From Lachancea mirantina (Eukaryota; Ascomycota; Saccharomycetes; Saccharomycetales; Saccharomycetaceae), in NCBI GenBank assembly GCA_900074745.1, contig LT598467.1:496001-560000 (forward strand): 64,000 nt of DNA, read 5' to 3'. Each line of letters starts with the position of its first letter. Position 1 is the first letter of the stretch. Under the pieces are notes generated by a model. The model ran no database searches. It was not told the origin of the DNA and worked only from the letters and a program-made list of their open reading frames with translations. Made by a program: the position numbers and the translations under genes. Of this stretch, positions 56,271-64,000 are shown in pieces.

Positions 56271-57638
56271 TTAACCGTTGCGCGGCCTTTTGACTTCTCG
56301 CTCCTCGGCTTCGTCATTCTCAGTTCTCGCACTCTCGCTACGTTCAGCTCTTGTGAATGCTATTGGACCTCTGTGATTCGAATTTTGAGTTTCATTGGAT
56401 CCTGTGCTCTGATTTAGGTTTCTCAGGGTATCACCAGCGCGCTCAACAGCATACGAAGCTACTTTGGGTCGATAAATACTGCTCCTGCTTTCTTGCATAA
56501 ACAGTGGACTGTCATAAACTTGAGATTCATTTCGTCGTGCTGCCTTGGTGTATAATCTAGAGTCATGCACAATATCTTCAGAATCGGTTGTTTTCGCAGC
56601 ACCTATAATAACTTTCTCAGAAACGTCTCTCCCCTGGCTATGTGCCAAAAACCTGAGCCTGTCGGCTGTGGACCACTTCGATTGTCGTGCCTCCAGTTCA
56701 AGTTGTTTGCGCCTTTCTTCGGCAATTATCTGTCTTTGACGAGCTTGGTCGGCCTGTGGATCAGCTGAGGAAAAAAAATGGGCTAACCCATGATCTTTTC
56801 GTTCCCTTGCTCGAAGAGCCATAAGACGTAGTTTTTCCTCCCTTTCTCTTGTGAGCCTTTCGGCTTCCTGCTTTTTGATTTCGGCCCGCAAATGAACCTC
56901 TTCCCGTGCTTTTCTCTCTGCAAGATCAAGAGCATTAGAGAGTTCTAAAGATTTACTGCTGCGTCCACTGAATGTATTTTCAACCTTTGAGCTAGAGGCT
57001 ACTCTGTTCTGCAGATCAACAGCATAGCCGTTGGGATTTTTCCAGTTAGAAATGGCAGCTGGAATATTCCAGTCGTCTTTCTCTTCTTGCGTCAAGGTGA
57101 AACCACCGGAGCCCGATTTGTGCAAAATGGGGGCAAACGGTTCTTCAACGGGAGGAGCCACCCGCTTCTTGATCTTGAACATCTTAGGTTGCAGTGGATC
57201 AGAGACCTGTTTTATGACCTTTACGGACTTTTTTGGGCCTTGGGGTTCATGACTGTTTCTTATCTCAATGCTCTTTACCTCACTCCTGTTTCTAAGTGGA
57301 TCAAAGTCTATCGATTGCGTGTTCTTGCTAAGAATACCATCTAAAACGTTCTTAGTATCTAGCCATGTTTTCTCGATTTCCTTATCGGTTGGTAACGGTA
57401 TAGAAACGTTGCTTGTCATTTGTCTTAAAGGCATAAACTCATGAAAACTTATACGGCTCCGAGCGATGAGCGCTTCAGCAGTTGTGGTTCCAGGATCCTT
57501 GGGTTTTATATTCGATTTCGTTCCCTCATCACTTAGGTTCTTTGCAGTTATCTGCCTTTGAAGTTGGTCATTTGAAGATGTTGCGGGAGCGTTTTTAGGT
57601 GGCGGCAACAGAGCACTTAGTGAACTTGAAGTAAACAT
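56271..57638 (-). CDS. PRP45: Splicing factor PRP45 (SKIP/SNW1)
   Basis: Prp45 is the SNW-domain protein of the NineTeen-associated spliceosome and is needed for the catalytic steps and for Prp22 function. The product has 455 residues from ATG 57638 (S. cerevisiae 379). The SNW motif PAAISNWKNPNGYAVDLQNR lies near residue 200. A charged helix (about 240-290) and the DRLRFLAHSQGRDVSEKVII block (about 335-355) follow, then DSRLYTKAAR and QVYDSPLF, all conserved. The N terminus has the PPPKN sequence. The protein is longer than in S. cerevisiae mainly in the region after residue 370. Confidence 0.96.
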   Translation of the reverse strand: MFTSSSLSALLPPPKNAPATSSNDQLQRQITAKNLSDEGTKSNIKPKDPGTTTAEALIARSRISFHEFMPLRQMTSNVSIPLPTDKEIEKTWLDTKNVLDGILSKNTQSIDFDPLRNRSEVKSIEIRNSHEPQGPKKSVKVIKQVSDPLQPKMFKIKKRVAPPVEEPFAPILHKSGSGGFTLTQEEKDDWNIPAAISNWKNPNGYAVDLQNRVASSSKVENTFSGRSSKSLELSNALDLAERKAREEVHLRAEIKKQEAERLTREREEKLRLMALRARERKDHGLAHFFSSADPQADQARQRQIIAEERRKQLELEARQSKWSTADRLRFLAHSQGRDVSEKVIIGAAKTTDSEDIVHDSRLYTKAARRNESQVYDSPLFMQESRSSIYRPKVASYAVERAGDTLRNLNQSTGSNETQNSNHRGPIAFTRAERSESARTENDEAEEREVKRPRNG

Positions 57639-58018
57639 CAAAATGTCGGCCAATTTCTCAGTCCTTGCTGTAGTCTTCTGCTGCTTTCGGTATTCTTACT
57701 TTAATACTTATAATTATCTACAACTGGATTTTTCTTATATGAAGATACGACCCTACAGGAACAAACTTCATCGATTTATCAGACGTCACATTCGTGAATC
57801 ACCATGTAGTGTGTCACATAACCCAGTATTAAATTGACGATTTTTTGAGAATACCCTTGCCAGCTTCTTTGCCGCTTCTCTGTCGCTTCCCTATCGCTTT
57901 CCTGCCTCTTATTAGAAGTAGCTATCGTCATTTACTAACTTTGGACTTTGATGTTTATGGATGGCACACGATCTCAGGCCGGGTGCATAAGCGGCTTTCT
58001 GTTTTCTTTTGAGTGTTT
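57639..58018. repeat. PRP45-GIP4 spacer with 11-bp pyrimidine repeat
   Basis: Four imperfect 11-bp units, GCTTCTTTGCC, GCTTCTCTGTC, GCTTCCCTATC and GCTTTCCTGCC, are arranged in perfect register at 57863-57906 in the PRP45 promoter. Otherwise the spacer is AT-rich and I see no gene. Confidence 0.8.
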
Positions 58019-60385
58019 TCATCGGATCACTCTTTCCCGTATCTTCGATGACAATCTATGGCCAGCTTGCTGGTCAAGATGTGCAAATGAAAAAGGTTTT
58101 CGTGCACCTGCTTCCAGCTCCTCGGGTCCTCCGTTGTGACGGAAAGCTAACCCTTCTTGCCTTAGTCTATACCTTGGAGAAGAAAACTGCGAAGGCGGTG
58201 GTGGGTAATGGAGCACTGCAGGTTTCTTGAACCATCCTCTTCGTTTTGGCTTTGGATCCTCTTTGTCGCTCATTGGTGGAACTCCGGTAAAGCGTACTTT
58301 CTTGACTTGGACAGTGATGACTGTACTAAGCTCACCATCTTCCCCGTTGTCAGAGGTTGCGTTAGTTTCTGAATTCGACAAGTTTGTTGAAGAACCTGAA
58401 TCTTTTTCTAAGTGTTCGACGTCAGTTTCACTGTCACCAAGTGTCAGATTACTGATTCTCAGCTCATCAGCCGATATTCGGCTGTCAGAATTTCTCATCA
58501 ATGGCGAGGGTGACTCAGAACTCATGGCGTGCGTTGAAGCCACGGCGGCATATTTTTTGTTAGAATTACTGCTACCTCCACGTTCCTCGCGTACGGTGTC
58601 ATACTTTTCGGTGAGCTTAGGCGAAAGATGATGATATGCATTCTGAATCATACGTTGATTTAATGTCGCGGCGGCTTGTAAAGAGTGCGCACGCTCATGA
58701 CTAGCTTCACCCGGCGGTCCGCCTGATGTTTGTAATGATGCAGAGCGTTTCCTTCCCCTGTTAACAATAACAGATTTCATAGAAGAAGATGAGATTTCTG
58801 AAGGCGATGCCTTAAGTCCCGTGATAGAACCCCTTCTGGAGTTTTGTGGTGAAAGGTAGCTGGTCGTATTGTTCATAGATGATTTCATCTTAGGAAAGGA
58901 GACCTGTCTACGTTCGTCAGTTGAGGGAGTCCGGGACATTACCGCAGGTGATGTGGTACCAGACGACGTTTCGCTGGAAACAGAAGGTCTTCTCGCTTTC
59001 CGAGCTGAATTTGAGCGGAAAACGGTCTTTATGGGGCTCCGATTGGCCATAACCGTGGCGTTTTTTGTAATAGTTTGTTTCTCCAAGGCTTCGGCCTTTC
59101 TACTCTCCAGATAAGTCGATTTATCAGTCACAAACTTTTCAGACAAGAGTTTATCAAATTCCTCATCAGCCTTGTCTCGGAACGCTTCCGTGGAAGAGTT
59201 GTCCCTCAAATATGTCCAATTGTCAACCCAATTGTCCAAGAGGAGCATTCGAGTCCTCAAAGTTTGTACAAGTAATGTTACATGATCGTGAAAAGCATAA
59301 GAAATGTTTTTTGGTTGTACCGGATACAATGAGCCCTGCTTGCAAAATGAACCAAGGGTTTTTATTCGCGTCTCGAAACCTTCCTCCTCATCGCCAGAAG
59401 ATAGGGCCTCTAAATCTTTCAGCAGCAGCTGGTACTCGTACGAGTTTTTGGCTTGAAATTGGGTTCGGGAGTCATTAAAGTACTTTTTGCTAGGAATGAA
59501 GATTTGTCTAGTGGCTGCTTTGATCATTTGAAGCAAGTATACTGTACGCAGAGCCATGGCATATATCCGATGCATCGTATATTGCCAGTATGGCAAACTC
59601 ATGATAATTTTAGCTTGGCTCATCGAGGTGGCCCTTGTAAATCGAAACAAGGATGTATGGTAGGACCTCAAAGAGCCAATTGCCTTTTCGTTGAGATGAT
59701 CCCTAATTTTAGTTAGAACCTGTAGATTCAACTTAGAAAAGGAGCTTTCAGATGCGTCAACATCGATATCTTTTATGAGTACGGCCAAATCAAGCGATAG
59801 ACTCACCTCAGTTGGTTGTATTAGATCTCTCACCGAGTCTTCATCAAAACTGACAGATCTACCTGATATATCAGTAGGCCTGCTTGCATCACGTTCCATG
59901 CAGCACTCTTTGTACTTCCGGTTGTACATGAGTAGCGCGTTTTTGGTAACTTTTTGTAAAGCGCTTAACGTTCTGATCTGCAATTCCAGGTTGTATATCT
60001 TACCTCTATACGTATCGAAGTTAGAGTCCACTTCTGGAAATGTAGTCAAAAGTTCTACCGGTGAGCTGTTCAGCGGGATTCGAACATCATTGAAATCCTC
60101 GACCTTGAATTCCATCAGCAATTTTATTCTTCTCGCGATTGAAGGATGTACATTGAAAGCGGGCCCGTAACAGAGCGCTAAAATGTAATTCGCCAAAGGT
60201 ATAATATATCTCGTCGTCGTGTTGTTTCGATTCAGACTCTTTTCTAAAATTGATATTACGCGACTGATCTCAGTCAGCTTGTACATCGCGGTTTTGAATT
60301 GAATCAGTTTGGCATCATGAGAGTCAAGGTATACTGCCCCTTTAGCACCAGGGGCAAACGTCGAAGCAGCAGCTTTCGCGAACAT
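58019..60385 (-). CDS. GIP4: Glc7 (PP1)-interacting protein GIP4
   Basis: Gip4 binds the PP1 phosphatase Glc7 and, when overproduced, retains it in the cytoplasm. From ATG 60385 the product has 788 residues (S. cerevisiae 760). The N-terminal 400 residues are helical; the remainder is Ser-, Arg- and Pro-rich and largely disordered. Near residue 690 the sequence VKKVRFTG contains KVRF, a canonical RVxF PP1-docking motif. The frame is open for another 73 codons upstream without an ATG, and a separate 34-codon upstream frame starts at ATG 60596. The chosen start has adenine at -3 and gives the family length. Order POP5-PRP45-GIP4 matches chromosome I. Confidence 0.92.
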   Translation of the reverse strand: MFAKAAASTFAPGAKGAVYLDSHDAKLIQFKTAMYKLTEISRVISILEKSLNRNNTTTRYIIPLANYILALCYGPAFNVHPSIARRIKLLMEFKVEDFNDVRIPLNSSPVELLTTFPEVDSNFDTYRGKIYNLELQIRTLSALQKVTKNALLMYNRKYKECCMERDASRPTDISGRSVSFDEDSVRDLIQPTEVSLSLDLAVLIKDIDVDASESSFSKLNLQVLTKIRDHLNEKAIGSLRSYHTSLFRFTRATSMSQAKIIMSLPYWQYTMHRIYAMALRTVYLLQMIKAATRQIFIPSKKYFNDSRTQFQAKNSYEYQLLLKDLEALSSGDEEEGFETRIKTLGSFCKQGSLYPVQPKNISYAFHDHVTLLVQTLRTRMLLLDNWVDNWTYLRDNSSTEAFRDKADEEFDKLLSEKFVTDKSTYLESRKAEALEKQTITKNATVMANRSPIKTVFRSNSARKARRPSVSSETSSGTTSPAVMSRTPSTDERRQVSFPKMKSSMNNTTSYLSPQNSRRGSITGLKASPSEISSSSMKSVIVNRGRKRSASLQTSGGPPGEASHERAHSLQAAATLNQRMIQNAYHHLSPKLTEKYDTVREERGGSSNSNKKYAAVASTHAMSSESPSPLMRNSDSRISADELRISNLTLGDSETDVEHLEKDSGSSTNLSNSETNATSDNGEDGELSTVITVQVKKVRFTGVPPMSDKEDPKPKRRGWFKKPAVLHYPPPPSQFSSPRYRLRQEGLAFRHNGGPEELEAGARKPFSFAHLDQQAGHRLSSKIRERVIR

Positions 60386-60626
60386 AGTTTCAAATAAGTG
60401 ATGTTCAGCAGACTGTGTTACAACGCGTAGAACCTTAATGGGATCTCCGTATTTTGATACCAATATCGTTGTGTATCTTCTTGAAGTTCGGTCACTTTTT
60501 AACAATCCCGAATATTTGACACTGAGAAAGTCGTCCAGACAACAAATCAAGGAATAACCTGATATAATCCCCAAAATAGTCTCCCAAATAGCCCATTGTA
60601 TTACTTAGCGTTTATATATACATGAT

Positions 60627-61913
60627 TTATTTCTTTGTGTCGCCCAAAAGCCACTTCCAGATGAGTTCTCGGTCCCTGCCATCGCGGACAGGATATCCGC
60701 TCCCGAACCACAAAGTCCTTGCACTTCTCATCCATTGGTGACGAGGTGATCCTACATGGCCATTTTTGATAATTTTGGAGGGCTCAGATAAGTGTTTCCC
60801 GTGATTTCCCGAATAGTAGTTCATCATTGTTAGTTTTCTGACCGAGCGCAGAGATTTTAGGTTTGACCATGTTAAAGCCAAAGCGGAAGCAATAGAAAAA
60901 ACAGTGACCCCGAAAAACCCCCAGTTGCTCTCTTCTATAAAATTTTTCAAATTCATACCATAAAATGCTGGAACTAATGTCGCGATCGTGAACCCTAAGG
61001 TGTAGATGGTGACTTTTAGTTCGAAGAGCATTAACGCATTCCGATTGGCATCTAAAATGATATTGACAATTTCCTCTGTGGATTTTATGTCTCTAATCAG
61101 CGTTTCGGACTGATGCACATATTCGTCGCATTGCTTATAGTAAGTCTCGAGAAGCATTTCCACATCTGAAAAGTTGTCGTCGACACTTTTCGGGGACGAC
61201 AAATGCATTTGCGCTAGATCCTCATCGCTGTCCAGTAGTTCGTCAAGCACATCGCGGACCAGAAGCGATTTTTGGTAAAACGCTGTGAGGTTTTTAGAAT
61301 TTATCAATAGATCTCGCAACTTATCCCTATTAATCTCATCTTCAAGTTCGTTCAAGATCATTCCACACTGCGAGTAATGCTGTTTGTACTCTGTTTCCAG
61401 AGACGTTGTAACGTTCATTAAAATACTCTCTAAAGCTCGATGCTCATAAGGTTGGGTAATGTGGCTGGTCGCTGGCATGGATAATTTGGACTCCAGGTCA
61501 TACACAAAGACCCCCAGTTTCATGGCAGCCTCTGGGTTCGATGTATCAAAAACAAAAACCGAGTCCTTTTGTACCAGAGCTTTAATATACAAAAGATTCA
61601 CCAGAATACAGGTTGGCTTTACAACAATACTGGGAATCACGTCCACCGAACTAGTATCAATCTTTCGCAGGTCCCGAGGATAGAGAGAATGATCCCTGAG
61701 GAACGACCACTTAGGAAATCTGCGGGAAACTGCCGTTACGTCTCCATTTTTGTTGAATATTGTACAACTCACGTATGCATCGTTGGGTGTTATAGGCTTC
61801 AGAGACAAGACACTGGGAGTAACGTCAACATTCAGACGCTGTGTGGACGCTAACCGGGGATGTCTCAGTGGCCTTAGGTGACTTATAAATGACCTAGGCG
61901 TTCTAAGCAGCAT
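60627..61913 (-). CDS. MRS2: Mitochondrial magnesium channel MRS2
   Basis: Mrs2 is a CorA-family Mg2+ channel of the inner mitochondrial membrane, needed for matrix magnesium and group II intron splicing. The product has 428 residues from ATG 61913 (S. cerevisiae 470). A basic presequence (MLLRTPRSFISHLRPLRHPR) leads to a large soluble helical domain. Two membrane segments lie near the C terminus, the first ending in the selectivity motif YGMN (about 318-321), followed by the acidic loop FIEESNW and the second segment (VTVFSIASALALTW). The tail is basic and in the matrix. The adjacent VMA4 reproduces the chromosome XV order; GIP4 from chromosome I lies on the other side. Confidence 0.97.
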   Translation of the reverse strand: MLLRTPRSFISHLRPLRHPRLASTQRLNVDVTPSVLSLKPITPNDAYVSCTIFNKNGDVTAVSRRFPKWSFLRDHSLYPRDLRKIDTSSVDVIPSIVVKPTCILVNLLYIKALVQKDSVFVFDTSNPEAAMKLGVFVYDLESKLSMPATSHITQPYEHRALESILMNVTTSLETEYKQHYSQCGMILNELEDEINRDKLRDLLINSKNLTAFYQKSLLVRDVLDELLDSDEDLAQMHLSSPKSVDDNFSDVEMLLETYYKQCDEYVHQSETLIRDIKSTEEIVNIILDANRNALMLFELKVTIYTLGFTIATLVPAFYGMNLKNFIEESNWGFFGVTVFSIASALALTWSNLKSLRSVRKLTMMNYYSGNHGKHLSEPSKIIKNGHVGSPRHQWMRSARTLWFGSGYPVRDGRDRELIWKWLLGDTKK

Positions 61914-62172
61914 ATGTCCATCAGCTCGCCTTTATTGAACGGTTTTTCAATTTCAAGTTGGTCTAAAATTCACCAAGATTGCAGCTTAAGCAAGTATTCG
62001 GACTTTCTATGAAAAAAAATTAATGGTAGGTCTCACCACTTCAAGCATAAACTCTCCTCGCCACAACAATTTCTTCTTTTCTACCTACTTAAGTATATCT
62101 AAGTGCTCCTTAAAAGGAACTCAGGTTCGTTTGTGTCTGTTTCTTCAGGCGCCGTCGTTGCTACGAGACGTC

Positions 62173-62865
62173 TTAGTCGAAAAACTTTCGGGACTCAGTG
62201 ACGCCAAAAAGCTCTAGTCTGATGGCAGGCAGAGCCTCCTCGTTGAGAAGCTTGAGTCTCTCCTCGAGAGTGTTGTCGACCTCAATTTTCCCGGACTTGT
62301 CACTGACAATAGCGCCGCCCGCGGTGTCCTTGGCAAGGTGCTCGGAAGAAACAGCAATTTCGACGTCTTGACCGGTTTTTTCCTTGTATTCCTTGATCAC
62401 AGCGTCCTTGATGGATTCGACCGCTTTGACGTCCTGTTCGCGCACCCTGACGATGACTGCGGGCTCAAGAAGCTTGAGCATAGACTCTAGGATAACCTTG
62501 TGAAGCACGGGCTTGTACTTCTTGTTGTCCGACGAAAGATTCTTGAGTTCGCCCTTGGCAGACTCAAAAATGTCGTCTAGCACCTGTTCTCTCGTGGCCA
62601 AGACCTTGAGACGCATCTTGTTGGCAATCGTCGATTTGGTAACTTGCTGCTTGAGGGTCGCCTTCTTGAGCTTATCCTCGAACGCAGCGTCGATGTTGCT
62701 CACCTCGTTTCGCACAAGCCCCGTTTTCTCTATTTCGTACTCCTGATCGGCCTTGAGCTTAATTTCTTTCGATTTCTCTTCCGCCTCCTTTCTGATGAAA
62801 GCTTGCATTTTATTCAGCTCGTCGCTGACTTGCGTGGGCGTAAGAGACGTAATTGCGGCTGACAT
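62173..62865 (-). CDS. VMA4: Vacuolar H+-ATPase subunit E, VMA4
   Basis: Subunit E forms the peripheral stalks of the V1 sector of the vacuolar proton pump together with subunit G. The product has 230 residues from ATG 62865 (S. cerevisiae 233). It starts [19 protein letters not shown] and has the long N-terminal helix ([20 protein letters not shown]) and the conserved C-terminal domain ending [19 protein letters not shown] and LELFG. Nearly every block aligns with S. cerevisiae Vma4. The frame runs 18 codons upstream without an ATG. MRS2 lies downstream on the same strand, MIP1 is divergent. Confidence 0.98.
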   Translation of the reverse strand: MSAAITSLTPTQVSDELNKMQAFIRKEAEEKSKEIKLKADQEYEIEKTGLVRNEVSNIDAAFEDKLKKATLKQQVTKSTIANKMRLKVLATREQVLDDIFESAKGELKNLSSDNKKYKPVLHKVILESMLKLLEPAVIVRVREQDVKAVESIKDAVIKEYKEKTGQDVEIAVSSEHLAKDTAGGAIVSDKSGKIEVDNTLEERLKLLNEEALPAIRLELFGVTESRKFFD

Positions 62866-63803
62866 TCTATAAAAAGTTTTTTGATTCAAGTATTCACAGT
62901 ATTTCCGAAAGTTTTCCACGCCAAATTACAGCTTTCACCTGTCTTATGGATTCGCTTTTAACCAGAAAAACCTGCTTCTCCTAAGGGGTGGTAATCCTTT
63001 GGCTGCTTGTTTCCATATAATATATGATAGTATCATCAAAATTTTCCAAATATCATTACCCACGTTGAACTCGAGCATTACTTGAATGTCACTAACATCA
63101 CGAGCTTACGGTAAACTTTAATGAAAACACGCTTTAAAGCTTTTCTACCTTCTTTCATACTGTTTTTCTTGTTATTTAGAATGCTTATTAGCCTTAGTTG
63201 TAAGTTTTATCTTTATCTTAAATTTAAAGAGTTCTTATACGAAGCTTATAACGTCCTTGCATTGAGACTCACACGTAGCACCCTTAGTGATTAGCTACCG
63301 TGGTCCTTTGAGAAACGTGGAAGGCTTGAGGGTATATTATCAAAGGCCACGAGGGTGTGTTGGAATTCTCTTGACGTTCAGACGTCCCATTGCGAGACGC
63401 GTATGGTTCTCTTAATATAACAGTGCTTTGACTGCGTTGGGGTTATGGCGTAGAAATCTAACGCAAAGACCTACTGTTTACCTCAAAAAAGGATACATCT
63501 TAGTGAGTCTCAGAATTTTGTACCTAAGTAGGCTGTCGCAGCGGCCTCTCCTTCGTTACATTCATTCGTCAAGAAGGGAGAAGTATCATTCTTCGCTAAA
63601 GCGTTGACTTAATGTTGAAGTCACCCTGCGGTGCACAGTCACGGTCGCTACTTGCTACGATGAACGAACGGAGCGTGCTTCCCTCACAATTCTTCAAGCT
63701 CTCTTACATTGTAGGTATCTCTGTGCCCAATATAATAATGACATTTTTTTTGATTTCTCACTTGGAGAAGCATCTCGATAAACAACGTTAGAAAGGGCTG
63801 TAT
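62866..63803. other. Long VMA4-MIP1 divergent spacer with strong inverted repeats
   Basis: The 940-bp spacer has a central part (about 63240-63720) with higher GC than its flanks. A 12-bp stem with one bulged T is formed by CGTGG-T-CCTTTGA (63299-63311) and TCAAAGGCCACG (63340-63351), with a 28-nt loop. A second stem pairs GCGTT (63434-63438) with AACGC (63460-63464) and the flanking CTTT with AAAG. No open frame of note lies here. A structured non-coding RNA is possible, but I recognise no family; snRNA, RNase P, RNase MRP and tRNA signatures are absent. Confidence 0.4.
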
Positions 63804-64000
63804 ATGAGGCTGTATAGGCGATCTATATGGCTTCAACGCCCTGTTATTCGGCATTTCAGTCCCAGCGAGCGTAAAAGCTACTCAACTGGTGAAAAACTGC
63901 GACTCAATGCAGTCGGAATTCAGCACTTAAGTGCTCATCTGCATAAGCAGGTGTTTGGGCGAAATTCAAATCCAAGTCAACAAGAATCTCACGAATCACA
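63804..64000 (+). CDS. MIP1: Mitochondrial DNA polymerase gamma MIP1, N-terminal part; runs off the right edge
   Basis: Sixty-five codons are present from ATG 63804 with no stop. The N terminus MRLYRRSIWLQRPVIRHFS is a basic mitochondrial presequence. It is followed by LNAVGIQHLSAHLHKQVFG, which corresponds to INPVGIQYLGESLQRQVFG in S. cerevisiae Mip1. Mip1 is the family A polymerase that replicates mitochondrial DNA; its exonuclease and polymerase domains lie beyond the window. The position next to VMA4, divergently transcribed, agrees with chromosome XV. Confidence 0.95.
   Translation, partial: MRLYRRSIWLQRPVIRHFSPSERKSYSTGEKLRLNAVGIQHLSAHLHKQVFGRNSNPSQQESHES

Noticed and set aside
63359-63370. 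TGTTGGAATT as a possible start of a solo LTR
   Set aside because: No matching LTR end or target-site duplication was found downstream; resemblance to a yeast LTR start is limited to about ten bases.

Overview
The window is nuclear DNA of a budding yeast of the family Saccharomycetaceae whose lineage did not pass through the whole-genome duplication. The genes are those of two Saccharomyces cerevisiae segments, chromosome I (CYC3, CDC19, YAL037W, RBG1, FUN12, MTW1, FUN19, POP5, PRP45, GIP4) and chromosome XV (MIP1 through MSC6), interleaved on one chromosome. Loci that are duplicated in S. cerevisiae (CDC19/PYK2, YAL037W/YOR342C, FUN19/YOR338W) are single here. Moderate GC content, GTATGT...TACTAAC introns and a BED-finger hAT transposase gene fit Lachancea or a close relative; the genus is inference.

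Layout. 1-5.5 kb: the 5' part of a hAT transposase gene, a mitochondrial helical-repeat protein (probably MSC6), CYC3 with an intron, then a 1.46-kb gap. 5.5-15.7 kb: CIN1, MNE1 (with an apparent frameshift), MEK1 (with an intron), TFB6 and SOG2, a block collinear with S. cerevisiae but inverted relative to the rest. 16.7-25.6 kb: pyruvate kinase, REV1, TYE7 and the YAL037W/YOR342C gene, including a GC-rich island between REV1 and TYE7. 25.7-44.4 kb: RBG1, FUN12, RPA190, a small glycine-rich ORF, an unrecognised zinc-cluster regulator with a five-codon first exon, RPA43, MTW1, UBC11 and a SWIRM-domain gene. 45.8-64 kb: TEA1, KRE5, ALA1, POP5, PRP45, GIP4, MRS2, VMA4 and the start of MIP1.

Functional links. 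RPA190, RPA43 and the RBG1/FUN12 pair carry PAC and RRPE ribosome-biogenesis promoter motifs. TYE7 encodes a glycolytic E-box activator, and the pyruvate kinase promoter 6 kb away has CACGTG E-boxes, Gcr1-type boxes and a 28-bp palindrome. CYC3, MNE1, MSC6, MRS2, MIP1 and the mitochondrial form of ALA1 serve mitochondria.

The observations most worth a second look are the MEK1 intron with a non-canonical 5' splice site and a Mer1-like element, the tyrosine in place of the conserved axial histidine in CYC3, the AUG-less mitochondrial leader of ALA1, the phosphatase-like fold without a catalytic loop in the YOR342C homologue, and the long perfect palindromes beside TYE7 and PYK1. I saw no tRNA, rRNA, LTR element, centromere or CRISPR array.
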